64,000 bases of DNA from Zerene cesonia (Eukaryota; Arthropoda; Insecta; Lepidoptera; Pieridae): positions 4,241,164 through 4,305,163 of the forward strand of contig NC_052118.1 in the NCBI RefSeq assembly GCF_012273895.1, in the 5' to 3' direction. The notes beneath the pieces were generated by a model. The model was given only the letters and a program-made list of their open reading frames with translations, searched no databases and was not told where the DNA came from. Both the position numbers and the translations under genes were made by a program. Below are positions 52,184-63,677 of this stretch, in pieces (position 1 is the stretch's first letter; every line of letters starts with the position of its first letter).

Positions 52184-52189
52184 TTATTT
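52184..52189 (-). terminator. AATAAA polyadenylation signal for the 206-codon gene
   Basis: The minus strand reads AATAAA about 53 bases past the TAG stop of the gene at 52242-52862, a normal place for a poly(A) signal after a very short 3' UTR. The hexamer is common in AT-rich DNA, so it is supporting evidence only. Confidence 0.4.
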
Positions 52190-52241
52190 TATATGTTTAA
52201 TGTGGAATTTCTCATACAGGTGTACACCTCAATGTTTGTCT

Positions 52242-52862
52242 CTAAAGCCTGATTTTCAATGCGTCAATGTTTAAGTCGATCTCACATATCTGATAACACG
52301 GTGTTGTCGATTTTCTTGAAGTTACGAATATCATTTTTGCGTTACGAGACGGCTTTTCATTGACATCATCATACACGAAGCCTAAATTAAACGAGAGGCC
52401 TGGTGGAATCCTTTTGCACCTCGATAAGGCAAGGTTAATAAATTTAATTTCCTCTAAATCAGGAACGAGTTTGTAAAGTTTCAAGTAAACTGGTTCCAAG
52501 ATCAAATTACAAAACTTGATATGATAGGTTGTGACCCCTCCTTTTTTATATTCCAATCTGTAAGGATTGGGATACGAAACTAGCCTATTTTCGCAAACAT
52601 ATGACGCCGTTTTCCTAAGAGGGCTCGAAAAATATTTCGAGATCTCTATAAACCGCTCGACTTCGGATTTGAATGCTTCGCTTGATTCATCATGTTCTTG
52701 TGCGTCTTCAATGAAATCGGTTTTTGTTTCCTCTTGTACTGTTTTCAAACTGCTCCGACTGGCATTTTCTGTGGTAGCTTTTTCGTTTGTCGCTTTATAG
52801 GTTGTTGTGATGGGATTCCCTTTTCTTAGAGGCGGCGATTTGATGCGTCTTTTTTGATTCAT
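52242..52862 (-). CDS. Single-exon 206-aa protein, possible ASH/MSP-like domain
   Basis: This is the only gap-free frame longer than 150 codons in the window. The minus-strand ATG at 52862 is the first after an in-frame TGA 30 bases upstream, and there is no AG acceptor between them, so the start looks genuine and the gene intronless. Residues 1-70 are polar and low-complexity: basic first (NQKRRIKSPPLRKG), then acidic (EDAQEHDESSEAF). From about residue 85 to 200 a beta-rich pattern appears: YPNPYRLEYKK, YHIKFCNLILEPVYLKLYKL, RIPPGLSFNLGFVYDD, AKMIFVTSRKSTTPCYQI. The F.N / R.PPG.S / F.TS spacing recalls Ig-like ASH (MSP-type) domains of flagellar and centrosomal proteins such as HYDIN or CFAP relatives. 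In insects that would suggest a sperm-flagellum role. The family link is inference from pattern only. There is no signal peptide or membrane segment. A retrocopy of a spliced gene is another reading, though no A-tract is obvious. Confidence 0.6.
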   Translation of the reverse strand: MNQKRRIKSPPLRKGNPITTTYKATNEKATTENASRSSLKTVQEETKTDFIEDAQEHDESSEAFKSEVERFIEISKYFSSPLRKTASYVCENRLVSYPNPYRLEYKKGGVTTYHIKFCNLILEPVYLKLYKLVPDLEEIKFINLALSRCKRIPPGLSFNLGFVYDDVNEKPSRNAKMIFVTSRKSTTPCYQICEIDLNIDALKIRL

Positions 52863-55639
52863 ATTTAATGTAATATCATTGCGTTGATTTCATTTATTTT
52901 ATAAATAATCACTTTTAATTTCTTTTCTAACTTAATGACAAGTCATCGACACAAAGCATATATGCATTGTCAATAATTGTCATTCATACAAAAAGTTACG
53001 AAAAAAGGAAACCTACAAAAGCGATTGCATGAATGCAATAAATTAAATAAGAACAAGTCAATATATACAAGGATGAACGATAACCTAGCCTTATTAATTT
53101 TTATTCCAGGCTTCATAAGCGTGGAATTTTTTTTTCAATTCATTTATTAGTTACTACCTCACGTTATTTGTCTATATAAAGTGTAAAAGCCAATATTAAT
53201 TTAATGCTTATATAAATATTTGCTAATGACTATAAAATTTTGCTAACGGAGTAATAATTATAAAAAAAAAGTCTAAGAAACGATGATTATGATTGAATTT
53301 ATTTTTGTGTCTCATAGTTTTTTGGTAAACCATACTAAAATATGTATTGAAATAAGAAATTTGAAAGATTTTATTAATTCACGCGCGGATGAATGAAAAA
53401 GCGAATACAGTTCAGGTATTATTCTGGTATATAGGTACATCACTGCCAAGTATCTGTGCTTTCGCGTTACAGAGTAACAAACATTGCTTCATCCATACAT
53501 CCATACATACTTACAAAATTTCGCATTAACAAAATCATTAGAAGTACTAGTCAGATATCAGTAGGATACCTACTTACATGAAAAAAAAACAAACGAAAAT
53601 GACAGGTTAAAATATTGTGAACAAAAATTATTTTAAAGGGCTTTAGCATATTATGTTGTTAGGAAACATTCACCGCTGTTGATACAAAGTTCCTTTGTTC
53701 CATAGACAAGTCATATGACGAGGTACGTACTGACGATATATGTTCCACGTTTTCTACGGAAGATTGTAGACCAAAAACACTCCATGAGTATAGTCCAAGA
53801 ACCTTTTATGTCTAACGATATTGTACTATAATTCATGTTATATTAAGTTTAAATTGATCCGATACGTACAAAACATTATACCTACCGTACTCCTCCCATT
53901 TTGATCATATTATAAGACCACGTTTATGCATTATGATAATTTAATTCAGTATGTGGAAATAATTAAGGCATAAATTATGGGAAATATTAAGTGCAATAAT
54001 TGATATGCGTTTTGTTTTTACAAACAAAACGGACAAAGTTTTCTCGGAAAGACATGAGAAGACAATGTTACATAAATCTATAGATCAGAACTTTTTTCCC
54101 GCTTCCCGCCATGAATCTCACCTTTTAAATTTTCTAATATTTTAGATTTGAATGGCAGAAGAGTAAAAATAAGACATCCACTATTTAAAATTTTTATTTT
54201 TTTTATTCATTAAATATATCAATAGATAATAAATGATACGAAAAAAACTTTATAATCATATTCGTTTTAGATAAACAGTTATGTAAAAAGTTAATTATAG
54301 CAAATGCTGAAATACAGAGTTTAACCTTATTTTTTAGTAAAGTTTAATTATTTTTGTTTATATTGTGTATAATTAAAGTCCAATTGGTACTGAGAAAATG
54401 TGAATAAGCAGGAATTTAAACAGATGCATACGATGCTATCTCTCTTTCTTTTGATTTTCTCATAGGTCAACATTTTAGATTAATTAATACAATAAAAAAA
54501 ATGACACCATAGTAATAAAAACACTATATTCATACAACACACTCATACAATTGTATAATTACAACATTATCTTATGGAGATTATTATTGCATAATAATTA
54601 TAACCTGTATATGTATGACTTATATTCAATATTCGCATAATTATATTGCACAAGTATTTTAAACCGGTTCACTATATGTCAGCTAATGAAATATTATTCG
54701 TTGAATGCGCTTAATTTCTGAAAAAAAAACATCTAAATTAGTAAAAATATATTCTATAATAGATGCATGTCATCGCAAGTATTTATATTTAAATGCATAC
54801 ATATTTAAGTGTTGAGATGTTTTGGAGGCTATATTTTAAATATTAATTTGAACACAAAATATTAAGATTGAAATTAAAAATGGAATACGATACGTAGATT
54901 ATAAAGTTTGCTGATATCTGTATTTGTTGGTGCAAAATGTAGCTCAATTAATTAACAGGATTTCCCAAGTTTGTCAAGTTTGTGAATTCTGATTCAGAGT
55001 GTACAATTCGTACATTAAATAGACCGTCCAAGGATTGAAATCTTTCCATTCGCTCACTGATGTATGAAAAAAAATGTTTACACAAATAACCTTCCTATTT
55101 GCAAAAAACCCATTCGAGTTAAATTAAATTACTTTAAACGATTTCCAAGAAAAACCATATTAACCGCTATATGATGGAAGGATCGGTCGATGGTAATATT
55201 ATGTTATTGACACGAAAGACTTAAATGGATCAATAAAATTAACATGCTTATTAATCGATATTTTAAAACATGTTTTGTATCTCTTGAACTACTGAAACGA
55301 TTTGATTTATTCCTTATAATTTTTCGACCTCGTCTAAACATAAACAATTAGAGGAATGGCCTCAGTCCAGTCAATAATTTCAAATCAGTATAAGGACATA
55401 TATATCAAAACAAAGTCATAACACTTATACATATTTTCATATTTAACTGGTAGTATTTATAGATTATCATAATATGTAAATATATTAATAGTTTTAATAA
55501 TATTATATAAAAATTGGTGTCGATAACCTTCGTCTTCGAATACGTATAGTAAACATATCAAATGTAATAAACAGACAGTTTATATAAATGGTTCTGCAAA
55601 AGAAACGCCGATGGCAATATGCGCAAAAAAATAGTTTAA
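52863..55639. other. AT-rich gene-free stretch
   Basis: Apart from the Helitron-like relic at 53385-53545, nothing is recognised. TATAAA on the minus strand at 52898-52903 precedes the 206-codon gene by about 36 bases but has no clear initiator. Confidence 0.55.
53385..53545 (-). mobile_element. Degenerate Helitron-like relic
   Basis: 'cacgcgcggatgaatg', 'tgctttcgcgttacagagtaacaaacattg' and 'catccatacatacttacaaaatttcgcatta' follow the block order of the minus-strand family copies (compare 18593-18790). The termini are lost. Confidence 0.5.
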
Positions 55640-55817
55640 TGGTGCATATACACATTCGTGCCCTCGCTACTCACCATGAGATACGTGTATTGAGTTATAC
55701 GCGTTAAGAGCGGTTATTCGGACGTAATCCAAGAGCTACAAACGAACAAATTAAATGTACTACTTACAAATGTGTGAACAGCTTACGAATGTTGAACACG
55801 AATGTGTAAATGCACCA
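55640..55817. mobile_element. MITE (178 bp) with TAA target duplication
   Basis: The left end TGGTGCATATACACATTCGT is followed by G. The right end is its reverse complement with one mismatch, giving 21-bp terminal inverted repeats (55640-55660 and 55797-55817). TAA flanks both sides (55637-55639 and 55818-55820). A 3-bp TWA duplication is the known mark of PIF/Harbinger elements, so this is probably a Harbinger-type MITE. The interior has no coding frame. Variants of ACATTCGT recur inside the right half (ACATTCGTAAGC and CACATTTGT on the minus strand). Confidence 0.8.
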
Positions 55818-55820
55818 TAA

Positions 55821-57362
55821 CATATCTTTACAATGGATAATAATGAAATATTTTCCAATCCATACAGTTTTGATGTAGGGAAGAGTGGGTTAAAAGTGCA
55901 GCTATAGTTAATATATATTATATGGGTTTTCGTATGATAAAATAGATTTTAACTATTAACGGCCGTATAAATTTTTGTCATAATTTTCATACGTTTAAAA
56001 TGTAATGACCTTATTTTTGTAGGTGTATATATATATATACACCTGTATAAATAACACAATAAAACAACAACATAACAATAAAAATACTTCTTAATAATAC
56101 TACACCAATACATATTTTATATGAGGTTATTGACCACTTCGAATGAAAACCAAAATACTCTGTGCTTCTGAATGGGTATTATCGTAGATGATTATGTTTT
56201 TTTTTTATATTCACAATAAAGAAATAAATTGCAAGAGAGAGGTGATCAAATTAAATTTACATAATTATTATTGGCGTAATATTTAAAATGTTTGATGTTA
56301 CTCTAGATGCGTAGATAATTAAAATAATTACTTAAGTACAAAAGTATCCCAATAGTACATACAGTTCAGACCTACCGTATCGGACAATACAGCTTTGCTT
56401 CTAAGAATTGTATCGTAAACTATCTATTCGCAATTATACATAGTGTTCAATTTGAAAACAACGTCGATAATTGAACATATTGTTATATTTAAATGCCCGT
56501 GGTATTATAAAAGTATTTTTGTGTTGGAATTTTTGATACACTTTTTTGTAGCGAGTTTATTATACTATATAATGTTTAATTGATAAGTCAATCTTCAAAA
56601 CTGTAGCATTCTCCAAAGGTCCGGCCGTCAGCCTTTAGGGATATGTTGACAATCAACCTGCTTTGTTTTTATCAGCAATTTTATATGCTTTATGAATAAA
56701 CGTTAACATTATTATTTTATGTAGAAAACACAATATTGTATGTTTTACCACGGATAACATAATACTGTACGAGTATTTTTACCTACGAAATACACCTGTT
56801 TGCGAAGATTGTTGCTTTAAGCACAAAGGCTCACCTTACAGTAATAAAAAACAATGATCCATGCATGTGTTGGAAATTTTAATCATAAGATTAATAATAT
56901 ATGTAATTATAAAATATCACGGGCGTTACGGTAATATGATTTTGTAAATTGATATGGTTTTTGGACGTGAATTTATACTTATTTATTAAACTATTTATAT
57001 ATTACCCTTACAGTCCTAAAACGAATAATTGTATGATATGACTAATAAATTAGTATACAGTCGTTATTCGACTAAATCTTAACATGAATTGTATTAAATT
57101 AATAAATACAAGCATCTCGCGGTATGCAAATAATTCGTCTTTTATTTGGCTTGACTATGTTTTTATTATATAAGATTGTGTTTAACTAACCAAGTCAAAT
57201 CTTGAGCTTCGCTCAAATTATTTCGGTGCTTTCTATAAAACTTAAGGCTCATTTAGATCTCAATACTTTTTTCAACAAAGTCCACAAAAAACATATTATT
57301 TGCATTGATCTTGACTGCCATTTTTCACATTTATTATTTTGGTGATTAATATAAGTAGCCTA
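55821..57362. other. AT-rich gene-free stretch
   Basis: No gene is recognised. It contains a 24-bp perfect palindrome at 56021-56044. Confidence 0.55.
56021..56044. repeat. 24-bp perfect palindrome with TA core
   Basis: AGGTGTATATAT is followed directly by its reverse complement ATATATACACCT. The TA microsatellite core makes it likely to arise by slippage. Confidence 0.6.
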
Positions 57363-57399
57363 TTTGACCCCGAGAGCGAAGTTTCGGGAGGAAAGCTAG
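57363..57399 (+). mobile_element. Helitron-like 3' end (solo)
   Basis: CCCGAGAGCGAAGTTTCGGG forms a hairpin (57369-57388), followed after 7 bases by CTAG at 57396-57399. This is the 3' terminus of the family. The usual T after CTAG is A, and the rest of the element is not recognisable upstream. Confidence 0.5.
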
Positions 57400-59860
57400 A
57401 TTAGTAATAAAAATAAGCCTTCCTTATGGCATGAAAACCAAAGATAAAGTCAGCTATTAAAACAAAAAATCATTACCTGCAAGAGAGTCATACTAAATGT
57501 TTGGTCGAAATTTTCCTCTCATTGATAAATAAACAACGCAATACGTAGCTCGAGTAAATATTGTTGAATCCTTTGATTTAATTAAGTATAAACTTGTTTG
57601 GGCATTCACATTAGTGAAATATATTGTCTATAAGAAACGTGACGTCAAATGGAAATATTCATAAACTTTTGTGATTTATTGTGTATAGTTGAACGGAATG
57701 TGGCTACGATCTTAATAAAGTTAATTTATGCTTACATAAATGAAAAATTATATTTTTAAAGAACCGGATGTAATATATATTTTTATGAGTATATAACCAG
57801 CAATTAAATAAAAGGTTAAATACAGCAAATGTACGTGTATGTTTAAGCAATACTACTACCAGCTACCTAGCTACCATATAAAATTCAAGATATATAATTT
57901 AATGTTGTTCATTAATAAGAAATTAATGAACGATAGTTATTTTATTAGATATTAATAGAGTTAGTTATTATTATTTTGTGTACTAAATCATAAATGGTTC
58001 TTAAATGTTTATTTCAAATAACCAATTATGAATATTTAGATCAATGACCCTTTTGGACTATTATTTGTGTAGTTAGTTAATTGTTTTTAAAAGTAATTAA
58101 TTGTCGAATTCGACAATTTAATCGTATAAAAAATGAAAAATTGACAAGACGATAGATTTAATTACAATCTATGAATAAAACCAATAACAGACGTTCAGCG
58201 TAAATTTAGATGTAAATCCTAAAAATGTAAAATTGCAGAGTATAATATCAATCTTAACATTACTGAGGTGTGTAACAACGCACAGAAATCAGGGGGGATA
58301 TTACATGACATGTTAAAGCAGTAGGTGCTAATTCCAGTGTGGAAAGGTGAGCAAGCTATATCCAGATAGCGCCATCACTTTCTGATTTGACGTCATGGTA
58401 ATCCCCAAAGGTACAACAGGTAGACTCATATATTATTAGGGATTATATTTCTGCTGACACAAACAACTAAATTTGTGTATCTATTGCTGTATAGTTAGTG
58501 CGTAATTAATTATAAGATGTCATATTCATATAGTTATCTAATTTGTTTGTTTTCACGAGCTTTGACCGTTGATTCGAAGGTTCTTAATGGTCCTTATTAC
58601 ATATTATATTTTTACGTCTATATCCGATAATATTTATACGTTGTTTTAGTAAAAACAATCGCTTGAATAATAAATCGAAGGTCCCGAATTGACTACCGAA
58701 GGTCTGACGAATCAATGAATGCTAAATATATACGCTACTATAAGGTAAGGACATAGTTTTGTAAAGCATATTTTAATAACATCTCTCCCATACCATACAA
58801 AAGAGTAAGAAGAAGAGGTTTCTTATATTTTTTTATTAAGTTTCGCAGATTATTTAGAAATTTAAGGTCTTTTTTTGTTCTTGCTTTATTGCTCTGACCA
58901 ATAACAAATTGAAACTAAACCCAAGTAAACACTATTCAAGATTCATAATTTTTAATGGTGTAATGAAAGAGTGTCTCCTTTTTGTATTAGCAAAACAGTC
59001 TAAAAGTATTACTGGGTCAATGTCCTATTAAGAATCAATGATTGCCTTAACTATAAAAGCAACGAAATATCCAGTTCTCATTTAATACGGCACAGTTGCA
59101 TCACTGATTCAGAAAAAAATCTAAAAATCTGGTTTCATTCTAAGATGATAAATCTCCTTAAAAAAATGATATTCCATACATTTGTTGAAAGTATTTATAA
59201 ACAAAAGGAGGCGATTAATTTTTGGTACGATACCGAATAAGTATTTATGTACTGTTCTCTTTATATACTGGGGGTTACCGTACCATCTTAAATCCGTACT
59301 AATTTAAGTGTGGAAAAGTGATCCCACTAGAAGACCTCTATACATATATATATATATATATAGCTCTTTCTTTTTCCCACCCTGAAATTAGCCATCTGAA
59401 TGTACAACGATCTAATTCATGATATACTTAACCAAAAGAAGTTTTTTTATTTCTATTGATCATGAGTGTAGCTGCACGCTGCACGACGTGAATAATTTTA
59501 AGGGTCAAGTCTTTTAAATGATTCTATTATCTAGACATGTTTTAAAATTATGTAAGTCTTCTGTTTAGACTTTGGATAAAACTTATACCGGTTTAAGGAA
59601 AGGGTTTGATGAACGGATAAATGCCTCGCCCAAATTCTTATCACTCGACATCGAAGAATCACGTTGTTGGATGACTAGCGTAATTCTGAATAATTTACAA
59701 ACCATAACACTAAACACAGTTGGGGTCAAAATAAGTCAAAAAAAAAACTCGGTGGGGGTCAAAATTGTTTTTGATTTCCTAGCTTCAATTTTTTCGAGTG
59801 AAAATGTTTATTTTATATGTTAATAGTATAAATACATTATATAGTAAGTACAAGTCTATT
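57400..59860. other. AT-rich gene-free stretch
   Basis: No gene is supported. It holds a TGACGTCA octamer at 58388-58395 within a slightly GC-richer patch (58310-58440), and an (AT)n microsatellite at 59344-59361. The 83-codon frame at 59572-59823 has no motif. Confidence 0.55.
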
Positions 59861-60255
59861 AACCGACTTTTTCATTGAAACGAAGGAGGTTCTCAATCGG
59901 ACTGTATTATTTTTGATTTAGTTCTATAACTCCGTGAGCTTATATCAACCGATTGAAGTAATTCTTTTTGTGTTTCATAGGAAACTAGCTTTTTCCCGCG
60001 GCTTCGCACACGTTAAATTCGGTGTAGTTTAATAGATGTTATTACATACATATAAACCTTCCTCTTGAATCACTCTATCTATTAAAAAAAAAAACCATCA
60101 AAATCTATTGCGTAGTATAAAAGATTTAAGCATACGTAGGGATATAGAGACAGAGAAAGCGACTTCGTTTTATACTATGTAGTGATTCTTTTTGTTTGGT
60201 TTTATGTTAGAATCTGAAATGATACCTACCTCCCCTGGAACTTCAGTTATCTTTT
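59861..60255 (+). repeat. 'AACCGACTT' family repeat interrupted by a Helitron-like element
   Basis: AACCGACTTTTTCATTGAAA starts the repeat, with 'gaaggaggttctcaatcggactgta' and 'aactccgtgagc' following. After the inserted element at 59995-60185 the same family resumes with 'ttagaatctgaaatgatacctacctcccctggaacttcagttatc'. The block order matches the relics at 4971-5170 (first half) and 8885-9065 (second half). Its class is unknown to me, and it is widespread in Lepidoptera. Confidence 0.65.
59995..60185 (-). mobile_element. Helitron-like element nested in an older repeat
   Basis: The plus strand is A|CTAG-ctttttcccgcggcttcgcacacg, then 'atcactctatctatta' with an A-run, 'gcgtagtataaaagatttaagcatacgtagggatatagagacagagaaagcgac', and 'atactatgtagtGA|T'. 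Reversed, this is A|TC...CTAG|T, a complete Helitron junction pair. It splits the repeat at 59861-60255 and so is younger than it. It is the same subfamily as the truncated copy at 6430-6552. Confidence 0.78.
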
Positions 60256-61426
60256 TGTATAAAAGATTTATTTAGTATTTAGTAGTATATATATGATCTT
60301 ACGTTTTATCGGATATACCTACCTATAAAAAATAACCTCATGTGTAACGTTATAAAAAATAAAACACGTATTTCATATCAAGGTTATAATTATTTTAGCG
60401 GATGGAAACCTGTCGGTAGTCAAAAAAGTTTTGTTTTTGTCTGAAATAAAAAATAAAACGTTACGGTCCGATAAATTTGTTTTCAGTTCATCGTACTTCA
60501 TTTATTTAGGGTATTTATTTAAGATGTTCCAGTACTGTTGGTCATAGGCGTTTCTTAGATCTAAAACAACTGTGTACAGAGCAAGTTATGCGCATGTCAA
60601 AACACATTGTAATAATTTTTTAAATGCATTATTCACAATCAGTTTAAAAAATGGGCAATATAAGTTATATATTTTAATAAATAAATAATAAATAATGTCT
60701 TTACATTACCTTAAATTCCACAATGAATATTTATTGATTTATTTTTAAATTCACGAAATGGAAGACTTTATTCTTTTAGTATTGTAATATAAATAAATAA
60801 AAGGCCAATGCCTTTTATTTATTTATCTAGATACTTCTACTTCTTAAAGAATCTTTAGATTACTTAAAGAATCGGAACCCAATTTTACGTCTTAAAAATA
60901 CACATCAACATATAACATAAGTTTCTTTTTGCAGGTTGAATAAAAACTAATATCGTATAAGTACATACAGTAAACCACAAAAAATAGCCAAATTATTATG
61001 AACAAAAAACATTGAGCACTTTAATAATCGCCTTCACGAAAACCATACCGCCAGGATCTATAACTGGTTTAGCTTGATTTTTTAAACTGATCTCTCTATA
61101 TAAAACAAAATTATAAAAAACGTACATACACTAATAATTTTTCATAAGTAAAAATTAGTAGATAGAACAGAAAAAGCTGAACTCGCTGCGGATCTAAATA
61201 CTTATACTTTCAATATTATTTGTTAGATGGACATAATTGCTATTAGACATTAAGTTACATAAAGCTAAAAATTTTTTGTTTGTTTGCTTAATCGTTTAAA
61301 ATATGATTCGGTTTGGGGTCCTACAAATGACCTAGAAATGACATAGGATTGTTTTAATTCCATAAATCCCACGGCAACGGGAACAATGCGGGAACAACCC
61401 CGAGACTTCCTATCTTATCCGGTGAC
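60256..61426. other. AT-rich gene-free stretch
   Basis: No gene is recognised. The last 20 bases before the retroposon-like repeat (61427-61444, ACGCGGGCGAAGCCGC) are a Helitron-like GC hairpin without its CTAG. Confidence 0.5.
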
Positions 61427-61480
61427 TACGCGGGCGAAGCCGCATCCCTTTTTCGCTTCTTTCTCCATTCGTCTATTATT

Positions 61481-61811
61481 GTGGGAGTCGAGCACGCTTC
61501 GGCACGTATTGGGCCAGCTCGCACCGGGGAAGTACCACACCCCCACAGAAAACCGGCGTGAAATAGTGGCATGCCACTGTGTTTCGTACGGTGAGTGGGG
61601 GAGCCGGAGGCCCGTTTCCTTTTCCTCACCCGTCCAAGTCCATTCCTACTTTCCAGTCGTTAATCCTTTCTTTTTCCCTTACCCCATAAAAGCGGGCAGC
61701 GCATTCATAGAGGTACTACCTTTGCGAATGTTTATGGGCGGTGGTGATCGCTTACCATCAGGCGAACCACCAGCTCAGCTGCCCGTTATGACATATAAAA
61801 AAAAAAAAAAA
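61481..61811 (+). mobile_element. A-tailed retroposon-like repeat, copy A (fullest)
   Basis: The head GTGGGAGTCGAGCACGCTTC is followed by 'ttgggccagctcgcaccggggaagtaccacacccccacagaaaaccggcgtg', 'cactgtgtttcgtacggtgagtgggg' and 'gtttatgggcggtggtgatcgcttaccatcaggcgaacc', and it ends in an A-run of about 14 before GACAT. The A tail and constant 3' block point to retroposition. Other copies lie at 6592, 19673 and 38845. It is G+C-rich and open in one frame for 145 codons, but the frame is not conserved in the other copies, so it is not a gene. It could be a SINE or a 3'-truncated LINE product. Confidence 0.75.
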
Positions 61812-61879
61812 GACATATTATAAATTTATCAACTAAGTTACTATTTTAGTCGTTACACTTTTATTTTATAATTGGTTTT

Positions 61880-61900
61880 CGTTTTTCGTTTTTCGTTTTT
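61880..61900. repeat. Microsatellite (CGTTTTT)3
   Basis: Three perfect tandem copies of CGTTTTT, preceded by a partial one. Confidence 0.7.
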
Positions 61901-63516
61901 GGTAACGTGATACAAACATTAAATACACTTATCTTTGTATCATATCTTATGTTCTTTAAGGAATACCGACGCTTCGTAGGTCTTACATAAATTAATGCTG
62001 ATTTTGATTAAATCTATGTGAATTTTGATTTTACGAAGCCATAAAATACATTATGCTATGTTAACACCACTGGACGAGGATAAGTATTGTAAAATGCTTG
62101 TAAATATTAATTTATATAATGACGTAAATTACATGACGGCTTAGTGAATAACTTATAATTATTTATTTAGTCTGTGTAAAAAAATTTAAATATTACGTAT
62201 TATCAATTAGCATTGAAAATATTAAGTATTATATAACAAGTGATATATTTCTGTACCTAAGATTCTATGAAATGTTGAAGTTTTAAATTAAATTATTATG
62301 GAAACTGATATCTTTCATTGAAAAGGTACAAAAAAATGGTTTAGATGGATATCTTCTGTGGGGGGGAAAACGCGTTGATGAACCTCTGTCGTTTTTAGAA
62401 CGTTTATTTAAAATGAAGATGAGATTTAAAAATTTACATTTAAGTGAACAAAAAGTCGAAAAAGACAATATGGTTGTATATATAATATATACATATGTTT
62501 TTTATAAGTTAACCGTTTTAAAAAGTGACCTCGGAACTTTAAAATTAAAGAATACTTAAAACTTATAAAGGGACATGATATTGGTGTATTAAACAATGAG
62601 TTACAATTTATAACACTATGGACTCGCAAGTTCGACGACATACGACTTTCGCCAACCCGCACTCGGTTAGCGTTTTTTGGCCCCTTAGAGTCCTGTGTCC
62701 CTGTAGTGGGAACAAATATGAGTTAATGATAATAATGGACTCGCAAACTATTCTTGTAATTTTGTTTAACAACTAAACATTGCAAATTGCAAAACGCAAC
62801 GTTGAAAATATATTTGCGAACATTTTACATAAATTATATTTTGTGTTAGAATTCGTATCATCATAATTAACGAAGCTTGACATAATTGTAGTTCGTATGT
62901 GACATAAGCTACAAGCATTTATATTCTATGATACAGGCACGTGTCTCTTCTGAATAAAGGTACTAGTTGCAATAAAGTACGTATGTGGAATGTACATGAT
63001 GTTCGCATCTTAAGTGTAAATGTAAAACACTAAAACAAAGTAATAAGCAAATATTGTGGCTTTTTAATAACAAGGATTAAACCATAACTTTTTGTTTTCA
63101 CTAAATAACTAAAAAACTTCTAAATAGTTCATGGTCTGTTATGAAAATCTTATTAATTAGAATTACTTTTTATTAGTTGTAGGGCGATAAAAGTAAAACG
63201 TTAATAAAAAAGCTTTTTTGTTATAATAGTAAATATGGTTTGTGGAAAATCTGTGACTCAAACAAGTATTAGAAAAAGTTATAGAAATTTCCTTAATTAC
63301 ATGAAGGTTTCTTTCTAAAGCTTTATTTAAATGTTGTTCATTTACATTTTCATACCCGAGGTACTTGTACAGTGTTCATAAACTGCATACTTATTATAAA
63401 AATACTCTTTATATGCAGAAGTTAAGTTTAATTTAATGTTCATTAAGTTCATAATGATCTAAAAAATAAACTAATTATAATAAACTTAATTGCTTTGTGT
63501 GCAAATTATTTAGTTA
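61901..63516. other. AT-rich gene-free stretch
   Basis: No gene, RNA or element is recognised. Confidence 0.6.
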
Positions 63517-63677
63517 TCCCAAGGGAGCACTTAACCGGGGAAAAAGGTATCCTATAACCCAAGTCAGCTGATACCCTGTCTGTATAGTAAATTTCATCAA
63601 AATCCGTTCAGTAGTTTCAACGTTAATGACAGACAAACATCCAAACAAACAAAATTTCGCATTTATAATATTAGCGT
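63517..63677 (-). mobile_element. Helitron-like element, 3' end truncated
   Basis: 'cccaagggagcacttaaccggggaaaaaggtatcctataacccaagtcagctgataccctgtctgtata', 'ttcatcaaaatccgttcagtagtttcaacg' and 'ttcgcatttataatattagc' form the reverse complement of the subfamily at 49618-49829. The hairpin and CTAG are absent at the left, and the 5' TC has mutated. Confidence 0.65.

Noticed and set aside
61386..61823. 145-codon frame
   Set aside because: It lies inside the A-tailed retroposon-like repeat. Its length comes from high G+C, and other copies do not keep the frame.
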